Assembly (NCBI GenBank): GCA_965153355.1
Contig: OZ231127.1
Location: 62,001-126,000 of the forward strand
Reading direction: 5' to 3'
DNA: 64,000 nt
Source: Flaccisagitta enflata
Lineage: Eukaryota > Chaetognatha > Sagittoidea > Aphragmophora
The notes under the pieces were generated by a model. That model had not been told where the DNA came from, did no database searches, and was given only the letters and a program-made list of their open reading frames with translations. Shown here in pieces: positions 22,948-35,608 of the stretch. The position numbers were made by a program, and so were the translations under genes. Every line of letters starts with the position of its first letter. The first letter of the stretch is position 1.

Positions 22948-23805
22948 GTCGGTCACGTGTGAGCGTCACGTGTGAGCGTCACGTGTGAGCGTCACATGTA
23001 AGCGTCACGTGAAAGCGTCTCATGTAAGCGTCACGTGTAAGCGTCACGTGTAATCGTCACGTGTAAGTGTCATGTGTAAGTTTCACGTATAAGCATCACA
23101 TGTAAGCGTCACGTGTACCACGCGTATAAAAAAAAAGACGCATCTGGTCATTTATTGATAGAACAAACTAAAAAAATTGTTCTAAAATGATTCCATGGAA
23201 AGTATTTTGAAGATTTTCAAATTTTCTTCCAATCTAGATCAGTCCCAGGTCTGTATCTCAAACTGTTTAAAAGTTACTGCCAGTCAAAGACAACTATTAT
23301 TTTGAACACATGACAAAATACAAAATCATAAAAAAAATTGTTTATTGTTTCTTTATCTTATGAAATTACTTAAGACAAACTTTCGAACATTTTTCAGTCA
23401 AAATGATTTAAAAGATTTTCGAATTTTCTTTCATTCTAGACCAATCCCAAGTCTGTATCTTAAACGGTTTAAAAGTTATAGCTCATCAAAGTGAAACACT
23501 GATTATCTTGAATTCTTTTTCTCTTATGGAATTGTGAAAACGATTCTTGACTACTTTTACTCTTTTTTTTACTACGCCCAAACGTCTCAAGATAAGGAAC
23601 TTTTTCTTTTTGATTCTCAAAGCTTAAAAACTGGGCTTTTTAATAGTGCCAAACATTTGAAATCAAAGAAAAAATGGCTAAAATGGTCATTTAAAAGTGC
23701 GTCTTTTTTTATTCGCGTGGTAAGCGTCATGTGTAAGCGTCACGTGTAAGCGTCACATGTAAGCGTCACGTGTAAGCGTCACGTGTAAGCGTCACGTGTA
23801 AGCGT
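22948..23805 (+). repeat. AGCGTCACGTGT 12-bp tandem array (split)
   Basis: Units at 22948-23117 and 23722-23805, split by the TIR element 23118-23720. Each unit carries the palindrome CACGTG (E-box/G-box core). Confidence 0.9.
23118..23720. mobile_element. TIR element (CCACGCG ends) inside a CACGTG array
   Basis: A 603-bp element flanked by TA (23116-23117, 23721-23722). Ends CCACGCGTATAAAAAAAAAG and inverted CCACGCGAATAAAAAAAGAC. It splits an AGCGTCACGTGT tandem array, and excision with one TA would restore the unit. The interior holds two direct copies of a roughly 95-bp module (near 23187-23285 and 23402-23490) shared with 19478-19889. Confidence 0.85.
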
Positions 23806-23835
23806 CTTATCCATTTCTATTTTTTCTCTCTCTTT

Positions 23836-24110
<275 letters not shown>

Positions 24111-24199
24111 CTTCTCCTATTGTCTATTAGTTCGTGACTCGTGTGTTGTGTACTCAGATTTATGTCCAATTTTGGTCTCGTGTCTGAAGAGCGGATTTG

Positions 24200-24690
24200 A
24201 GGCTTTGCCATGTTCACTTTTGCAGCATAAATGGGGTTCTGCAGCAGATCGCCATGTTTACATTTGCAGCATTTACGGGGTTTTGCAGTGGATTACCATG
24301 TTCACATTAACAGCATAAACAGGGTTTTGCAGCAGATTGCGATGATCACATTTGCAGCATATATGCTTATACGGGGTTCAGCAGCGAATTGCTATGTTCA
24401 CATTTACACGCTTTTACAGGATTTTGCAACAGATCGCCATCTTCACATTAATAGCATATACGGGGTTTTGCAGCAGATTGCCATGGTAACATAAACAGCA
24501 TATACACTAATACGGGGTTTTGCTACAAGTTGCCATGTTCACAATAAGAGCATATTTGGGGTTTTGCAGCAGAATGCCAGGTTCACATTACCAGCATGTA
24601 CAGGGCTTTGCAGCAGATTGCCATGTGAACATTTACAGCATACACGCTTATACGGGGATTTGCAGCAAATTGTCATATTCACATATCAAT
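24200..24690 (+). repeat. 44-bp minisatellite (ttgcagcagattgccatgtt)
   Basis: About 10 units of ggggttttgcagcagattgc..catgttcacattacagcat, some with a 12-bp extra segment (cgcttata). Not coding. Confidence 0.85.
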
Positions 24691-24826
24691 TTGTCGTCAT
24701 AAAAATCTGGAAACGACTTGATGGTGCTGCATGGGGGGAGGGAGGGGGGAGATTGGGGCTACAAATATGGTCATTTCCTCTTTCTAAAAATGATATCTTA
24801 TGTAGTCGTAGTCTGTTTGGGCATAG

Positions 24827-25050
24827 TGGGTACATTAGGTTTATTACTTCACTGTTCATGGGTGCAGGGAGGGATTATTATTCCACTTTTTATGGGTACA
24901 GTGAGGGGTTATCACTCCACTATTCATAGGTACAGTGAGGGGTTTGTTATTCCACTTTTCATGGATACAGTGAGGGGTTGCTAATCCATTTGAAACGGAT
25001 ACAGTGAGGTGCTGTTATTTAACTTGTAATGAGTACAGTGAGGGACTTAT
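24827..25050 (+). repeat. ~40-bp minisatellite (tacagtgaggggtt)
   Basis: Six diverged units built on ggtacagtgaggggtt...ccacttttcat. Confidence 0.8.
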
Positions 25051-25069
25051 TTCACTTGTTTCGGCGAAT

Positions 25070-25270
25070 AAAATCGCAACAGTTGCTTCACGTACTAACT
25101 ACTCAGAAGGAGTGCCGCTCCGGTTCAAATAAAGCTGATGAAGCAAACGTTTAAGTAAAGACCTCTAAAATGGTACCAACTTGAAGTCCTAAGAGCAGCG
25201 ATCCTGCAAGATTGAGGCTACTCCTTGCAACTGTTGCGTTTCTCTCCTGTTGTACGTAGTTAGTAGTCCA
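25070..25270. repeat. Imperfect inverted repeat
   Basis: Left cgcaacagttgctt and cgtactaactactc face inverse copies gcaactgttgcg and acgtagttagtag at 25225-25270. Likely a small decayed foldback element. Confidence 0.45.
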
Positions 25271-25800
25271 AAGCGAATGACTAAGAAGTGGAGTGAGCCA
25301 TTGACAAGTCTTGTTTGAAGGCAGCCTGTGAACATTTATCTATTTCATTCAATATGTTGGTCACGTTTCTTTAAAAATGCCGATATGAAAATCAATCTTG
25401 ACCTTTAAACATTTTAAAAAGACCAAGGATTGATTCAAATGGACAAGCTGACCAGGAGAAATGTGGCTATAAGCAACAGAAAAATCTTACAAGCTTACAA
25501 TTGATGGTCATGTTATAATATAAAGCAATTTTCAAGGGGCAGTTACACTTATTGCTACAAGAATAGAATATCATTGGCCTAAACAGAAGTTTAATGATCA
25601 CTTAGAGAATTTGCTAGCCCTTGACTCGAGGGCCCTGAGATACCATAATTCAACCCCAGTTCTGATTGTGAAGAAAAAAAACCTTGAAGCTACGAAACTA
25701 CTGTTTCAGAGGGATTCCTATTTCCATTGTATATACTTAAATCCCAAATTGTGACCTTTTGAGGCCATATTTGATTTTTAAGGCCAGGCCAATACCTGAG

Positions 25801-25915
25801 AACAAGGCTGGATACAACAGCCAAGACGGCGCGCAAGGCGTTCTCAACTTGATTGTGAAGAACCGACAGACCAACGGACAGACCGACGGATAAGACGGAT
25901 GAATGAACCAATAGA
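25801..25915 (+). mobile_element. Hairpin/GACG element, partial
   Basis: Starts aacaaggctggatacaacag and continues into GACC/GACG units (agaccaacggacagaccg). The terminal hairpin is missing. Confidence 0.55.
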
Positions 25916-26335
25916 CGGTCAGACTTATGAACAGACTAACTGACAGAACGATGGATATACCAATGGATAGACCGACGGATAGACCAATGGTTAAAACGAT
26001 GGACGGGCAGACTGATGAGCAGATTGACGGTCAAAGGAAATTTCTAAATGGCGTTCAAGGAAACAAAAACTGCAAGAGAATTGACTGCAAAAAACGACAA
26101 AACCAAATGATTATGAATAAAGAGCGAAGCAATTGATTTGGTTGAGGAGAATTTGTTTCTACAACAGAAAATCTGCGGCAGAAATTCGTCGCCTTGACTC
26201 AGCAAAAACCAAACAAATGAAAGTGAAGCAAACAAACAAAGACGATAAAACCAACTTCATCAACTTCATCAACACCTGAACCAAGTCTAACAAATCCCAC
26301 CGCATATCGGGCAACTCCGTAGCCTTCTAGATGTA

Positions 26336-26920
26336 CTATCTAGAGCAAAAGTATGGCAACGCCATAAAACTTTATTTATCTATTCAAAAAATGTTACATA
26401 ATATGATTCTGAAATATGTTCAATACTTGGCGTTCCCTGGGCATCAATGACTGCCTTCGTAGGCCTCAGCATGCATTTGTAAAGAGATTTTAGGTAAGTT
26501 GGAAAGATCTTCCTCTAGACTTTTAAAGTGATACTTTTAAGTCTTGCTATGCAACCAAAGTCCCTTGAATAGTAGCTTTGTTTGAGACTAAAGCGGGTGT
26601 TGTAATTTGGGCTGTCCCTAGCCAAATACCAAAAAGTTTGACACCGTGTTTTGTGTGCTATTGCTTCTTTGTAACAGCGTAATGTGTCAGAGTGCTATTT
26701 TTTGATAAATAACTGCCAATTTTTTTGTTAATTTTTATTTTGAGTAGCAATCTTGTTTTGTCTGTCATTTCTAGACACTTTGACTTAGATAAATGCGGTT
26801 TGTGTCATTAGATCAGAAATTTAATTTAGTTTCAGAATCTCACTGATTTTTGTATGGATTTTTAATTCTAAGTAAAGATATTACTGAAAACATCTGTTGC
26901 CATACTTTTGCTCTAGATAG
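26336..26920 (-). mobile_element. Tc1-like element remnant with perfect TIRs
   Basis: A 585-bp element flanked by TA (26334-26335, 26921-26922). Ends CTATCTAGAGCAAAAGTATG and the inverted copy match perfectly over 25 bp. Near 26421-26475 the minus strand reads MLRPTKAVIDAQGTPSIE, equivalent to the transposase C-terminal MPRxxxAVIDAxGG motif, preceded by a frameshift. Confidence 0.8.
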
Positions 26921-27177
26921 TAGTGAGAGAAAAACAAGGCCGTATGACGGCTTCCCTCCGAAGGCAACATTTGTGTTTCAAAGAAGATCAAAATAGAAAA
27001 AATATATAAATGAAAATGCAAAAATAAGTGAATAAAGATGATTGAGATGGCTCAGATATAATAATTTTAAGCAAAATTTGCATTAATTCAGCATAAGGAC
27101 CAGGTTTAGCCAATGTTACCAAAAAAATTATTTTGAAAATTTGTACTTATTTTGTTTTTGGTCACTGACAGGGGGCT

Positions 27178-27300
27178 GGTTGAAATTCTAAATTTGCATA
27201 GGAAATGAAAAAACAAAGAACATAGTTCTCTTCCCAAATCGATTACAGAGAGAACTATGTTTTTCAAAATGCAAAATTTGGCTTTCTTAGAATTTCAACC
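27178..27300. repeat. Foldback sequence
   Basis: GGTTGAAATTCTAA (27178) pairs with TTAGAATTTCAACC (27287-27300), and AACATAGTTCTCT pairs with AGAGAACTATGTT inside. Two stems separated by internal mismatches form a roughly 120-base hairpin. Confidence 0.6.
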
Positions 27301-27814
27301 TCAGAAAATGAAAAAAAGTGTAAGCAGAAAATCACTAAAAATCATCATTTTCTTGCTTGTTTTCATGTGAATCGCATGGTTCAAATTGCATTTTTTGTAA
27401 AAATATGATAAAAATGTATGCAACCAAGTATCCTTTAGAGTTTGGAGTTTCAAACAAAATCATCTAGTGGCATATAACGGAAGTATAATTGAGATTATAT
27501 GCATAGTAGGTTGCGTATAAGTGGAGTTTTTAGCCTAAAAAACGCTTTTTAACGTTTTTTTAAGTAGTATCACAATTACTACTATTTTTTAAGATGAAAT
27601 GAGTTTCCCAGTGCCTGTGATGCATCATTGACTCTTTAGGAGAATACTTTAGAAAAGCATGGTGGTGTTTTTTCTTTAAAATGTTTTCATTTGCTTTTTG
27701 TCCATATTATAAAACAAAATAGAAGTTTTGTTAATATTTTCTAGTTATGGATTAGGATTATTGAGAGCATGGCCATCGTCATGCTACCTCCGTTTTGTTA
27801 CAGGGAGAGAGAGA

Positions 27815-28089
<275 letters not shown>

Positions 28090-28440
28090 CACAAACAGAC
28101 ATAGACAAGAAGAACTTGATTCTGGACTCATTTCAGCATTTCTTTTGGGATGATACAATCTTGATATAAGCATGAGGGAGAATCATCGATCATCTATTTT
28201 ACTTTATTTTCTGTTTTATCAAAACAAATCAACTTGTGAAATATAGATAACTATGAAATATAATAAATGAGATAATTATAATGAATTTGATTAACAAAAT
28301 GTGAGTAAAAAGATGACAAAAGTGACAACAGAATTATTAAAAGTATGGTACATAGAAAAAAAAATCAGTAAAAAATAATAGATGTAATATAGAAATGAAA
28401 AATAAAAAAAATAAGATAAGATAAAAATCAAAAGTCAAAA

Positions 28441-28620
28441 ATGAAAAGTGAAAATAAATCAAGTGAAAAGTGAAAAGTGTTAAGTGTAAAGTGAAAAGTG
28501 AAAAGTGAAAAGTGAAAAGTGAAAAGTGAAAAGTGAAAAGTGAAAAGTGAAAAGTGAAAAGTGAAAAGTGAAAAGTGAAAACTGAAAACTGAAAATTGAA
28601 AACTGAAAAATGAAAAGTGA
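28441..28620 (+). repeat. (GTGAAAA)n 7-bp minisatellite
   Basis: About 20 units, most regular at 28485-28580. Surrounding sequence to 29000 is AT-rich with no gene. Confidence 0.92.
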
Positions 28621-29010
28621 ATCATGAAATATGAAAACTGATGAAAATAACAAAAATAAATAGATATAAGAAATGAAAATAATTTTTTGATGCTAGCAAA
28701 AAAATTTTGGAAATCTTTACTAAATTTTCAAAATGATCACAGAAAATCCACTATGAATTCCCTAAATCTTACTACTCCTTCATTGCCAAGTGAAAAACCT
28801 TAAAAACGCCAATGGGAAACTCATTTTAGCGCCAAATACGTTTTTGCGTCTCTTCTGCCACTTCCGGTAGAGGTGGCGTATAAAATAGCGTATAGGTAAA
28901 CTCTAGTATCCTTAGATACAATGTGTCCACTAAAAGCATTCCAGCTTCATTATTGTCCTGATAATGATGCAAAAAACATTGTGAAACACTTAATTTTCCT
29001 TCATAAGTTT

Positions 29011-29290
29011 TCCGTCGTATACACGGCTAATTAAGTTGCGTGCGGGTGGGCAGGAGCGGTGGTAAAAATGGCTAACTTTTCTATGACATCACATTAATTG
29101 TTGTAAGGCTATTAACGAATGTCATAGTCTCATCTCAAAGATGTCCACATTGAGACAAAAATAGATACCTTGCATTGATTTTTAGTCGCATCCACACGAC
29201 TTTACTACCCGCTTTGTCTGTCTCTCCATCGGCCCTATGGTCCATCGGTCGGTGCATCCATCCATCAAACTTTTTTTACTATTTCTGTGG
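29011..29290. mobile_element. Two hairpin/GACG element fragments
   Basis: 29011-29075 holds cgtatacacggctaattaag and gtgcgggtgggcaggagcgg (plus orientation). 29182-29290 holds tttttagtcgcatccacacg and ccatcggtcggtgcatccat (minus orientation). Neither is complete. Confidence 0.5.
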
Positions 29291-29348
29291 TTATTGGCGG
29301 TAATTGCGTTACTTTTCCTAACCAACGAATAGTTACTTAGTTAGCCTT

Positions 29349-29429
29349 TTCAGTCGCAGAATAGCGACTCTATAAGAGGCTTTGTCCGTCCGTCCATTGG
29401 TCCATCGGCACGGGTCAAAAAGTGCATTT

Positions 29430-29518
<89 letters not shown>

Positions 29519-29635
29519 GGGGGGGGCGGGGTTGACACCCCTGTTTACCTGTCCGTGAAAATATTGTTACTCTGCGTTACTTGCCAATTACTGCCCCGGC
29601 CCACCAGCACGCAACTTGGCCGGGCCTTGTTTTTA
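29349..29635 (-). mobile_element. Hairpin/GACG element interrupted by (TG)n
   Basis: Hairpin AGTCGC-agaata-GCGACT, then tataagaggctttgtccgtc. An 80-bp (TG)n array (29431-29517) expands in the middle, followed by ctgccccggcccaccagcac and gccgggccttgtt. Confidence 0.65.
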
Positions 29636-30662
29636 CCTCTTGTAAAGATTCTATGTTGCATTACAAATAAAAAAGCTGTCGATCAATAGAATACTTGTTT
29701 TAGATATGAAAATCAAAGCCACCATTAAACCCCAAATTTGAGGTGACAGTCCCAAAAATTTGGGCTTTTACATACCGATGTAAGTGTGTAGCATATATGG
29801 TATGTATGCATGTAACACATGTTCCACAATTAGGCGGAAAAATTGTTAGGCATAACCAGGCGTGCTTTTTCTTCTTTCCCTCCGAGTAGCATTTATTTTC
29901 CATTTAGATTTTCCGACTTTTCTATCATACTCTTGTCAAATGGGCTTAGGTTAGTTACAAGTTCCACAATGTATTGTTCTTTATCTTGTCTTCTTCGTCT
30001 TTGTCTTTGTCTTCTTCTCAACTTCAGCAACAAGGTCAAACAGACATGTTACGTCATTCAATATCTCAAAAGCAATGGAAGGAGATAATTTGCATATTGC
30101 AGTAGCAAGGTCTTCTCAAGTATTGGAAATGTTTCATTGTCGTCTTCGATTTATCAACACCCAACTTAGTTGCTTCTTAGAATTACTAAAAAAGATTCCA
30201 TGATTGTTATGATCGGTATGACTACGTCACGTTAAAGAACGTTTATGAGTATTGCTCTGAGTCTCAACTTCAAAGTTAACAGATGGACATTAAACCAAAA
30301 CAAATTGTGAACCGTTTGCATTAATTGAAACACATTTTAAACCTTCCGGATTACCTTCCGGGGGCATTTTTAGATGGCGGGGGAGCTATCCCGCCACAGA
30401 AAAATGTTGGAGTTGAGCTGGAACGAAGGACAGGTGGGCATTGAATAGCTTAATAAGTCTCAGAGGCTCGGCCGCCAACTTAGCTACTAGGTAGCTAAAT
30501 TTAGCTACTACAGAGGGGTGCTTAGCTACCAAAAAAAGTGTTTGGCTACCAGCTACTAATTTAGATACTTTTGATGATTTCCTTTAGATACTCAAGCATC
30601 TATTAAGCTACTTGAGACTGATGTTTTTTGCTACAAGATTACTTTTTAATGACTGATATATA

Positions 30663-31073
30663 CAGAAGAAACCGTTATAAGAAGTGTGGAGGGACCAAAA
30701 TAGTAGCATCCCCCCTACAGCCCACATCACTGCTTATATTTCTGTACTCTGGGTAGTGGTTTATATCTTAAATGAATATAAATTTTTTCATCAAGGCGAT
30801 CTTTGAAATTCTATCAAGATCCTTTTCAAAATCTCTAATTTTTCCTATTTTTGGAGAGTTTCAAAAATGCTTAAATTTTAGCATAAAAATGTCAATTGAG
30901 GCGATTCTTAGAGGAGTCTCAAAAAAAGCCCGGATGAAAAAATTTGTTTTTACCTAAAGTATAAGCCACTGCTTAAAATAAAGAAAAAAAAAACATTAGT
31001 GTGGGTTGTAGGGGGGTGCTGTAACTTTTGGTCCCTCCACACCTCTTAAAATAGTTCCTTCTGTATATTTTTT
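30663..31073. mobile_element. TIR element with ~68-bp inverted repeats
   Basis: A 411-bp element with TA at 30661-30662 and 31074-31075. Long imperfect inverted ends contain gtgtggagggaccaaaa, a ccccctacagcccacat-type segment, and the inverse at 31000-31065. No coding capacity. It is nested within the 30461-31761 repeat. Confidence 0.8.
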
Positions 31074-31139
31074 GTTCATTGCCTTTTGCTACTTACTGTA
31101 GATACTGGAGGTTCTCATTTGTCTTAAGCGGGAAAATCT

Positions 31140-31514
<375 letters not shown>

Positions 31515-31822
31515 TCCACGTTTTCATCCCATGTCTTTCATGTCACTGTGATTTTTGTTTGATTTTTGTTGGATACAAAACCTTGTTCTTCACTTGCAGT
31601 CGTTTTATTCGGTGACATATAGACTTATAGTGCTAAGGTATGACGAGAGAAATTTAGCTACTTTTTCAGATACTTGGAAAAAATTTTAGATATTTTTTAG
31701 ATACCTAGAGAGCTGCCGGCAGCTACTTGGGCTAGGACCTTGTTGGCGGCCGAGCTCAGAGGTTTAAGGGAACAAAGACAGTGAACCTGTGAATGGGGGT
31801 AGAAGTATAACCATGTTCTCTA

Positions 31823-31972
31823 TTTTTTAGTTGCGGACACGCAACTCTATAAGAGGCTTTGTCCGTCGGTCGGTCGGTCCGTCCGTAACCATCGAGTCAA
31901 AAAGTGAGAAAATGCGCATTTCCGCCCCTGCCCAACCGTCCGCATCTGATGGCCGTAAATCCGGCCTTGTTT
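31823..31972 (-). mobile_element. Hairpin/GACG element, short form
   Basis: Complete short form of about 150 bp: hairpin AGTTGCG-gaca-CGCAACT, ctataagaggctttgtccgt, aaaatgcgcatttccgcccc, ending ggccgtaaatccggccttgt. Confidence 0.75.
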
Positions 31973-32134
31973 CTTTTTTTTTCTTCTTCCTCTTCATCTT
32001 TTTTATCGTATCCTTTTCTTTCTTCCACTTCTTCTTTTTCCACTTCTTCTACTTCTTCTTCTTCTGAGATTTGCCGAGAGGTGCCCCTATCATTCCGAGT
32101 AGTGGCGCTACTCGCTACTCCATAACTAGTCATC

Positions 32135-32670
32135 CAAGGATCGCACATGGTCAGCGGTACCCGATGCCCTGCTGGAGTGATCAAGTTAAGTAGTGGAGTG
32201 AGAGCAGGGCAGCGGCCCTAAAGAGCCGATGTCCTGTAGGACACAGGGGTGAATTTCGAGACGTCCTGAGGCAGATTTGAAGTTGGGATGGCAGGATTTA
32301 GCCCAAAATAGCAGATTTGAGGTTTGGGGGGCAGGCTTGAGGCCTAGAGGACAAATTTGAGGCCTGAAGGTTTGATTTGAGGCCTGAAGGGCTGATTTGA
32401 GGTCTGGAGGGCTGATTTGCGGTCTTGAGGGCATATATGAGGTCTGAAGAGCTGATTTGAGCTCTCAAGGGCTAAATTGAGGTCTGAAAGGGCTAATTTG
32501 ATGGCTCAGGGGGCCAAAATCAGGCCTGAGACTGCAGAATTGAGGCTTCGATGGCCAAGGGGGGGGACGGAAGGACGGAAGGACGGAAGGACGGAAGGAA
32601 GGACGGACGTCTCGAAATTCCCCCCTGTGTCCTACAGGACATCGGCCCTTTGGGGCCGCTGCCCAATAAG
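32135..32670 (+). mobile_element. Minisatellite element copy 4
   Basis: Head catggtcagcggtacccgat, gggcagcggccctaaagagc, tgtcctgtaggacacagggg; units like gaggcctgaagggctgattt; a short (GGAC/GGAA) array; then the inverse ending atcggccctttggggccgct. Confidence 0.75.
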
Positions 32671-32799
32671 CACGCCTGGGCACAAAAATCATTGATACTA
32701 TACTTCCAATTGGCCCAGTGAAATGAAACTTTAGCTTAAGTTTCCCGAAACGTTTGGGCCACCACAGCAAAAATTTACAAGGTTGGATAAACGGCACCA

Positions 32800-32985
32800 T
32801 TGTTTGTGCGGGTGGGCAGGGGCAGGGATGCCAAGTACGCACATGTTCAATGATGGACGGACAAATTGATGCGCGAATGGATGGATGAGCGGACGGATGG
32901 ATGGAGGGACAGCGGGACGGAGGGAGGGATGGACAGACGGCCGGAATGAAAAGTGGCTTATACAGTCGCGTAGTATGCGACAAAA
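32800..32985 (+). mobile_element. Hairpin/GACG element with diverged core
   Basis: gtgcgggtgggcaggggcag, then GGAC/GGAT/GGAG units, then cttatacagtcgcgtagtat and gcgacaaaaaac. Confidence 0.6.
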
Positions 32986-33254
32986 AACAATTGAGCAGCA
33001 AGCGAAACAATTAAGCAGTAATTCTTTCCGCAAGAGGCCGACTCTGAATCTTTCCTCTTGTCAGTGGGAAAACTGAAGACAAAAGACGTTCATCATTTAC
33101 GTATGGCATCGCTGTTTTCCCGCAAAACGGCAAAGGTGCCTGACGTGCTAAATCTCTGCCTCTGCCCATCGGCACGTGGCTAGGGCACTGTAGCTTGTTC
33201 TCTATGTAAAGTCTAGAAACGATCATTTGTTGGAGAAAATTTGGCAAAGGTGTA

Positions 33255-33842
33255 GGAGACGGCCGCACTTATATAAACGTATGTTTTGGCATTTTTTCAT
33301 GCGATGCCACTGACAATGAACTTTGGGTGACATCCCTACCCCCTAACTCAACCCTACCCCTAAACCCAGCCCTACCCCAAAACCCAGCCCTACCCCAAAA
33401 CCCAGCCCTACCCCAAAACCCAGCCCTACCCCAAAACCCAGCCCTACCCCAAAACCCAACCCTACCCCTAAACCCAACCCCTAAACCCAACCCTACCCAT
33501 AAATCCAACCCTACCCCTAAACCAAACCCCTGATCCCAACCCTACCCCTAAACCCAACCCCTGATCCCAACCCTACCCCTAAACCCAACCCTACCCTTAA
33601 CCTAAACCTACCCCTAAACCCAACCCTACCCCTAAACTCAACCCTACCCCCAAACCCAACCCTACCCCTAAACCCAACCCTACCCCTAAACCCAACCCTA
33701 CCCCTAAACCCAACCCTTCCCTTACCCCAAAACTCAACCCTACCCCTAAAACCCAAATTCCAACCTATCCAAATGTTCAACCCTGTTGGATTTGGTAATA
33801 AAACATAGGTTGGAATGGTACAAACTAAGTGCGGCCGTCTCC
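33255..33842. mobile_element. TIR element carrying a telomere-like 18-bp minisatellite
   Basis: A 588-bp element with ends GGAGACGGCCGCACTTA and the inverse, next to TA at 33253-33254 and 33843-33844. The core 33335-33760 is about two dozen units of CCTACCCCTAAACCCAAC and variants such as CCTACCCCAAAACCCAGC. The unit length is a multiple of three, so open frames of NPALPQ-type repeats appear; these are not genes. Confidence 0.8.
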
Positions 33843-33942
33843 TACACGTAGACCGAAAATTTTTCCGTTAGTACCAGAATTCGCTCATGCAACTCGACTA
33901 AAGAAAATGACGCCTCTACTTATCAATTCATAAAACAGATAA

Positions 33943-34058
33943 AACAAGACCAAGTAGGCCAACAAGGTGCAACATATGGATCGTCGAACAAATGCGTTAC
34001 CCGACAGACAGACCAATGGACCAATGGACACAGCCAGTTATAGAGGTGCTTTGTCACC
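33943..34058 (+). mobile_element. GACC-core hairpin element (GGTG stem)
   Basis: acaagaccaagtaggccaac, cgaacaaatgcgttacccga, GACM core, cagccagttatagaggtgct, terminal stem GGTG...CACC. Confidence 0.65.
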
Positions 34059-34061
34059 TCC

Positions 34062-34982
34062 CTCCCTCTCCCTCCCTCCCTCTCCTCCTCCCTCCTCTCC
34101 ATCCCTTCCTCCCTCACTCCCTCCCCCTCTCTCCCTCTCTCTCCCTCGCTCCCTCCTCCTCTCCCTCCCTCTTCTCCCTCTCCCTCCCCCTCTCCCTCCC
34201 CCTCTCCCTCTCCCTCCCTCCCTCTCTCCCTCTCCCTCCTCTCCCTCCTTCCCTCCCTCCCTTTCTCCTCCCTACCTTTCTCCCTCCTCCCCTCTCTCTC
34301 CTCTCCCCTTTCTCTCCTCCTTCTCTCCCTCCCTCTCTCCCTCTCCTCCTACCCTCTCTCCCTCTCCCTCCCTTTTCCTCCCCTCCCTCCCTCCCTCTCT
34401 CTGTCCCTCCCTCCCCCTTCTTCCTTCCTTCCTCTCCCTCCCCTCTCCTCCTACTTCCCTCTCCCTTCCCTCCTCCTTCTCCCTCCTCCCTCCCTTCTCT
34501 CCCTTCCTCTCTCACCCTCCTCACTCCTTCTCCCACCCTCCCTATCCCTCCCTCCCCTTCCCCCTCTCCCCCTCTCCCACCCTCCTACTCCTTCTCCTAC
34601 CCTCCCTATCCCTCCCTCCCTCTCCCTCCCTCCCTCTCTCCCTCCTCCTCTGCCCTCTGCTGAACTCATTTTTATAGTTATTTAGGGCTCAAAATTGAGA
34701 TCGATGAAAAAAAAAGATCTTTGAGAAAAATGCCGAAAATGTGAAAAAATAAAAAAAGATTAAAAAATTCATAGCGCCTAAAGTATTGGTCCGACAGTGC
34801 CCTGATTTTTTCCAGAAGGTGTAAAAACGTGCCCTCTTTCACCCTGTACCAATTTCAACCCCAGCCTCGGGCGAGGCTAGTCGTGACTCAACTTCCTCAA
34901 AACATCCCAAGCGAAAATGGAAAAAATTATTTCCTAAGCGAAACTCAAAAAATCGAAAAACGTTTTTCGATTTTTTTCCCAA
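34062..34982 (-). mobile_element. Hairpin-ended element with (CCCT)n core, copy 4
   Basis: Inverted copy of 15763-16803, highly similar from the pyrimidine tract to the terminal perfect 30-bp palindrome at 34947-34976. The far conserved end is missing: the tract runs directly into the hairpin element at 33943-34058. Confidence 0.75.
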
Positions 34983-35039
34983 TTATCAATCCATTTATTA
35001 CTGTTGAATGTATTCGTACATTTATCTCTTTCTCTTCCA

Positions 35040-35395
35040 TCAATGTTAAATTTGACTACCACCTTTACCACTTTTTACTTGTTTAATGTATTCGTAAATT
35101 ACGTTTTGTATTTATTCCTAGTTAGATTATTTTTTTGCTTTCCCGTATTTATTCCCCCAACAACCTTCAACTAAACTGTCACTCCTTGAACTTGAGGTTT
35201 ACTGAAAACAAGCCACCCCCAGTAACCTGTCACAACCACCTCAAAATTTTTTCTATGTTTGGTGCCAAGTGGCCTATTGTAGTCCTCTCTCTTGGCTTTT
35301 CGTCTCACATATTGCTGTGTTATTGTAACTGCTGTATATCCCATGGTCAAGAGAAAAATGAATTGAAATTGAATTGGATTGAAAAATGCAATTTT
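35040..35395 (+). mobile_element. Probable LINE 3' end with short-repeat tail
   Basis: Unique-looking sequence ending tgctgtatatcccatgg...gaattgaaattgaattgg. A pyrimidine-rich 3' region ending in an ATTGAATTG-type microsatellite is characteristic of CR1/L2-like LINE tails. No coding part is visible. Confidence 0.45.
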
Positions 35396-35465
35396 ACATA
35401 GGGATTGTGAAACTAGAATGGGCAAATATTTCACTCAAACTAATGCCATTTCTCAAGGAAAAAAG

Positions 35466-35597
35466 AACAAGGCCAAATAGGCCAATAAGGTGCGACGTGT
35501 GGGTCGTCGAACGAATGCGTTACCCGACCGACCGACCAACCGGCCGACCAACCAACGGACACAGCTAGTTATTGAGGTGCTTTGTCGCACCTAAAAA
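35466..35597 (+). mobile_element. GACC-core hairpin element (GGTGC stem)
   Basis: acaaggccaaataggccaat, ggtcgtcgaacgaatgcgtt, GACC core, then stem GGTGC-tttgtc-GCACC and TAAAAA. Same architecture as the AGTTGCG family with a different stem sequence. Confidence 0.7.
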
Positions 35598-35608
35598 GAA
35601 AGGATTAC

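Noticed and set aside
22948-23117. E-box promoter cluster
   Set aside because: CACGTG recurs only because it is part of a 12-bp tandem unit; no adjacent gene.
33335-33760. True telomere
   Set aside because: Unit is 18 bp and irregular, lies internally between transposon ends with unrelated sequence on both sides.
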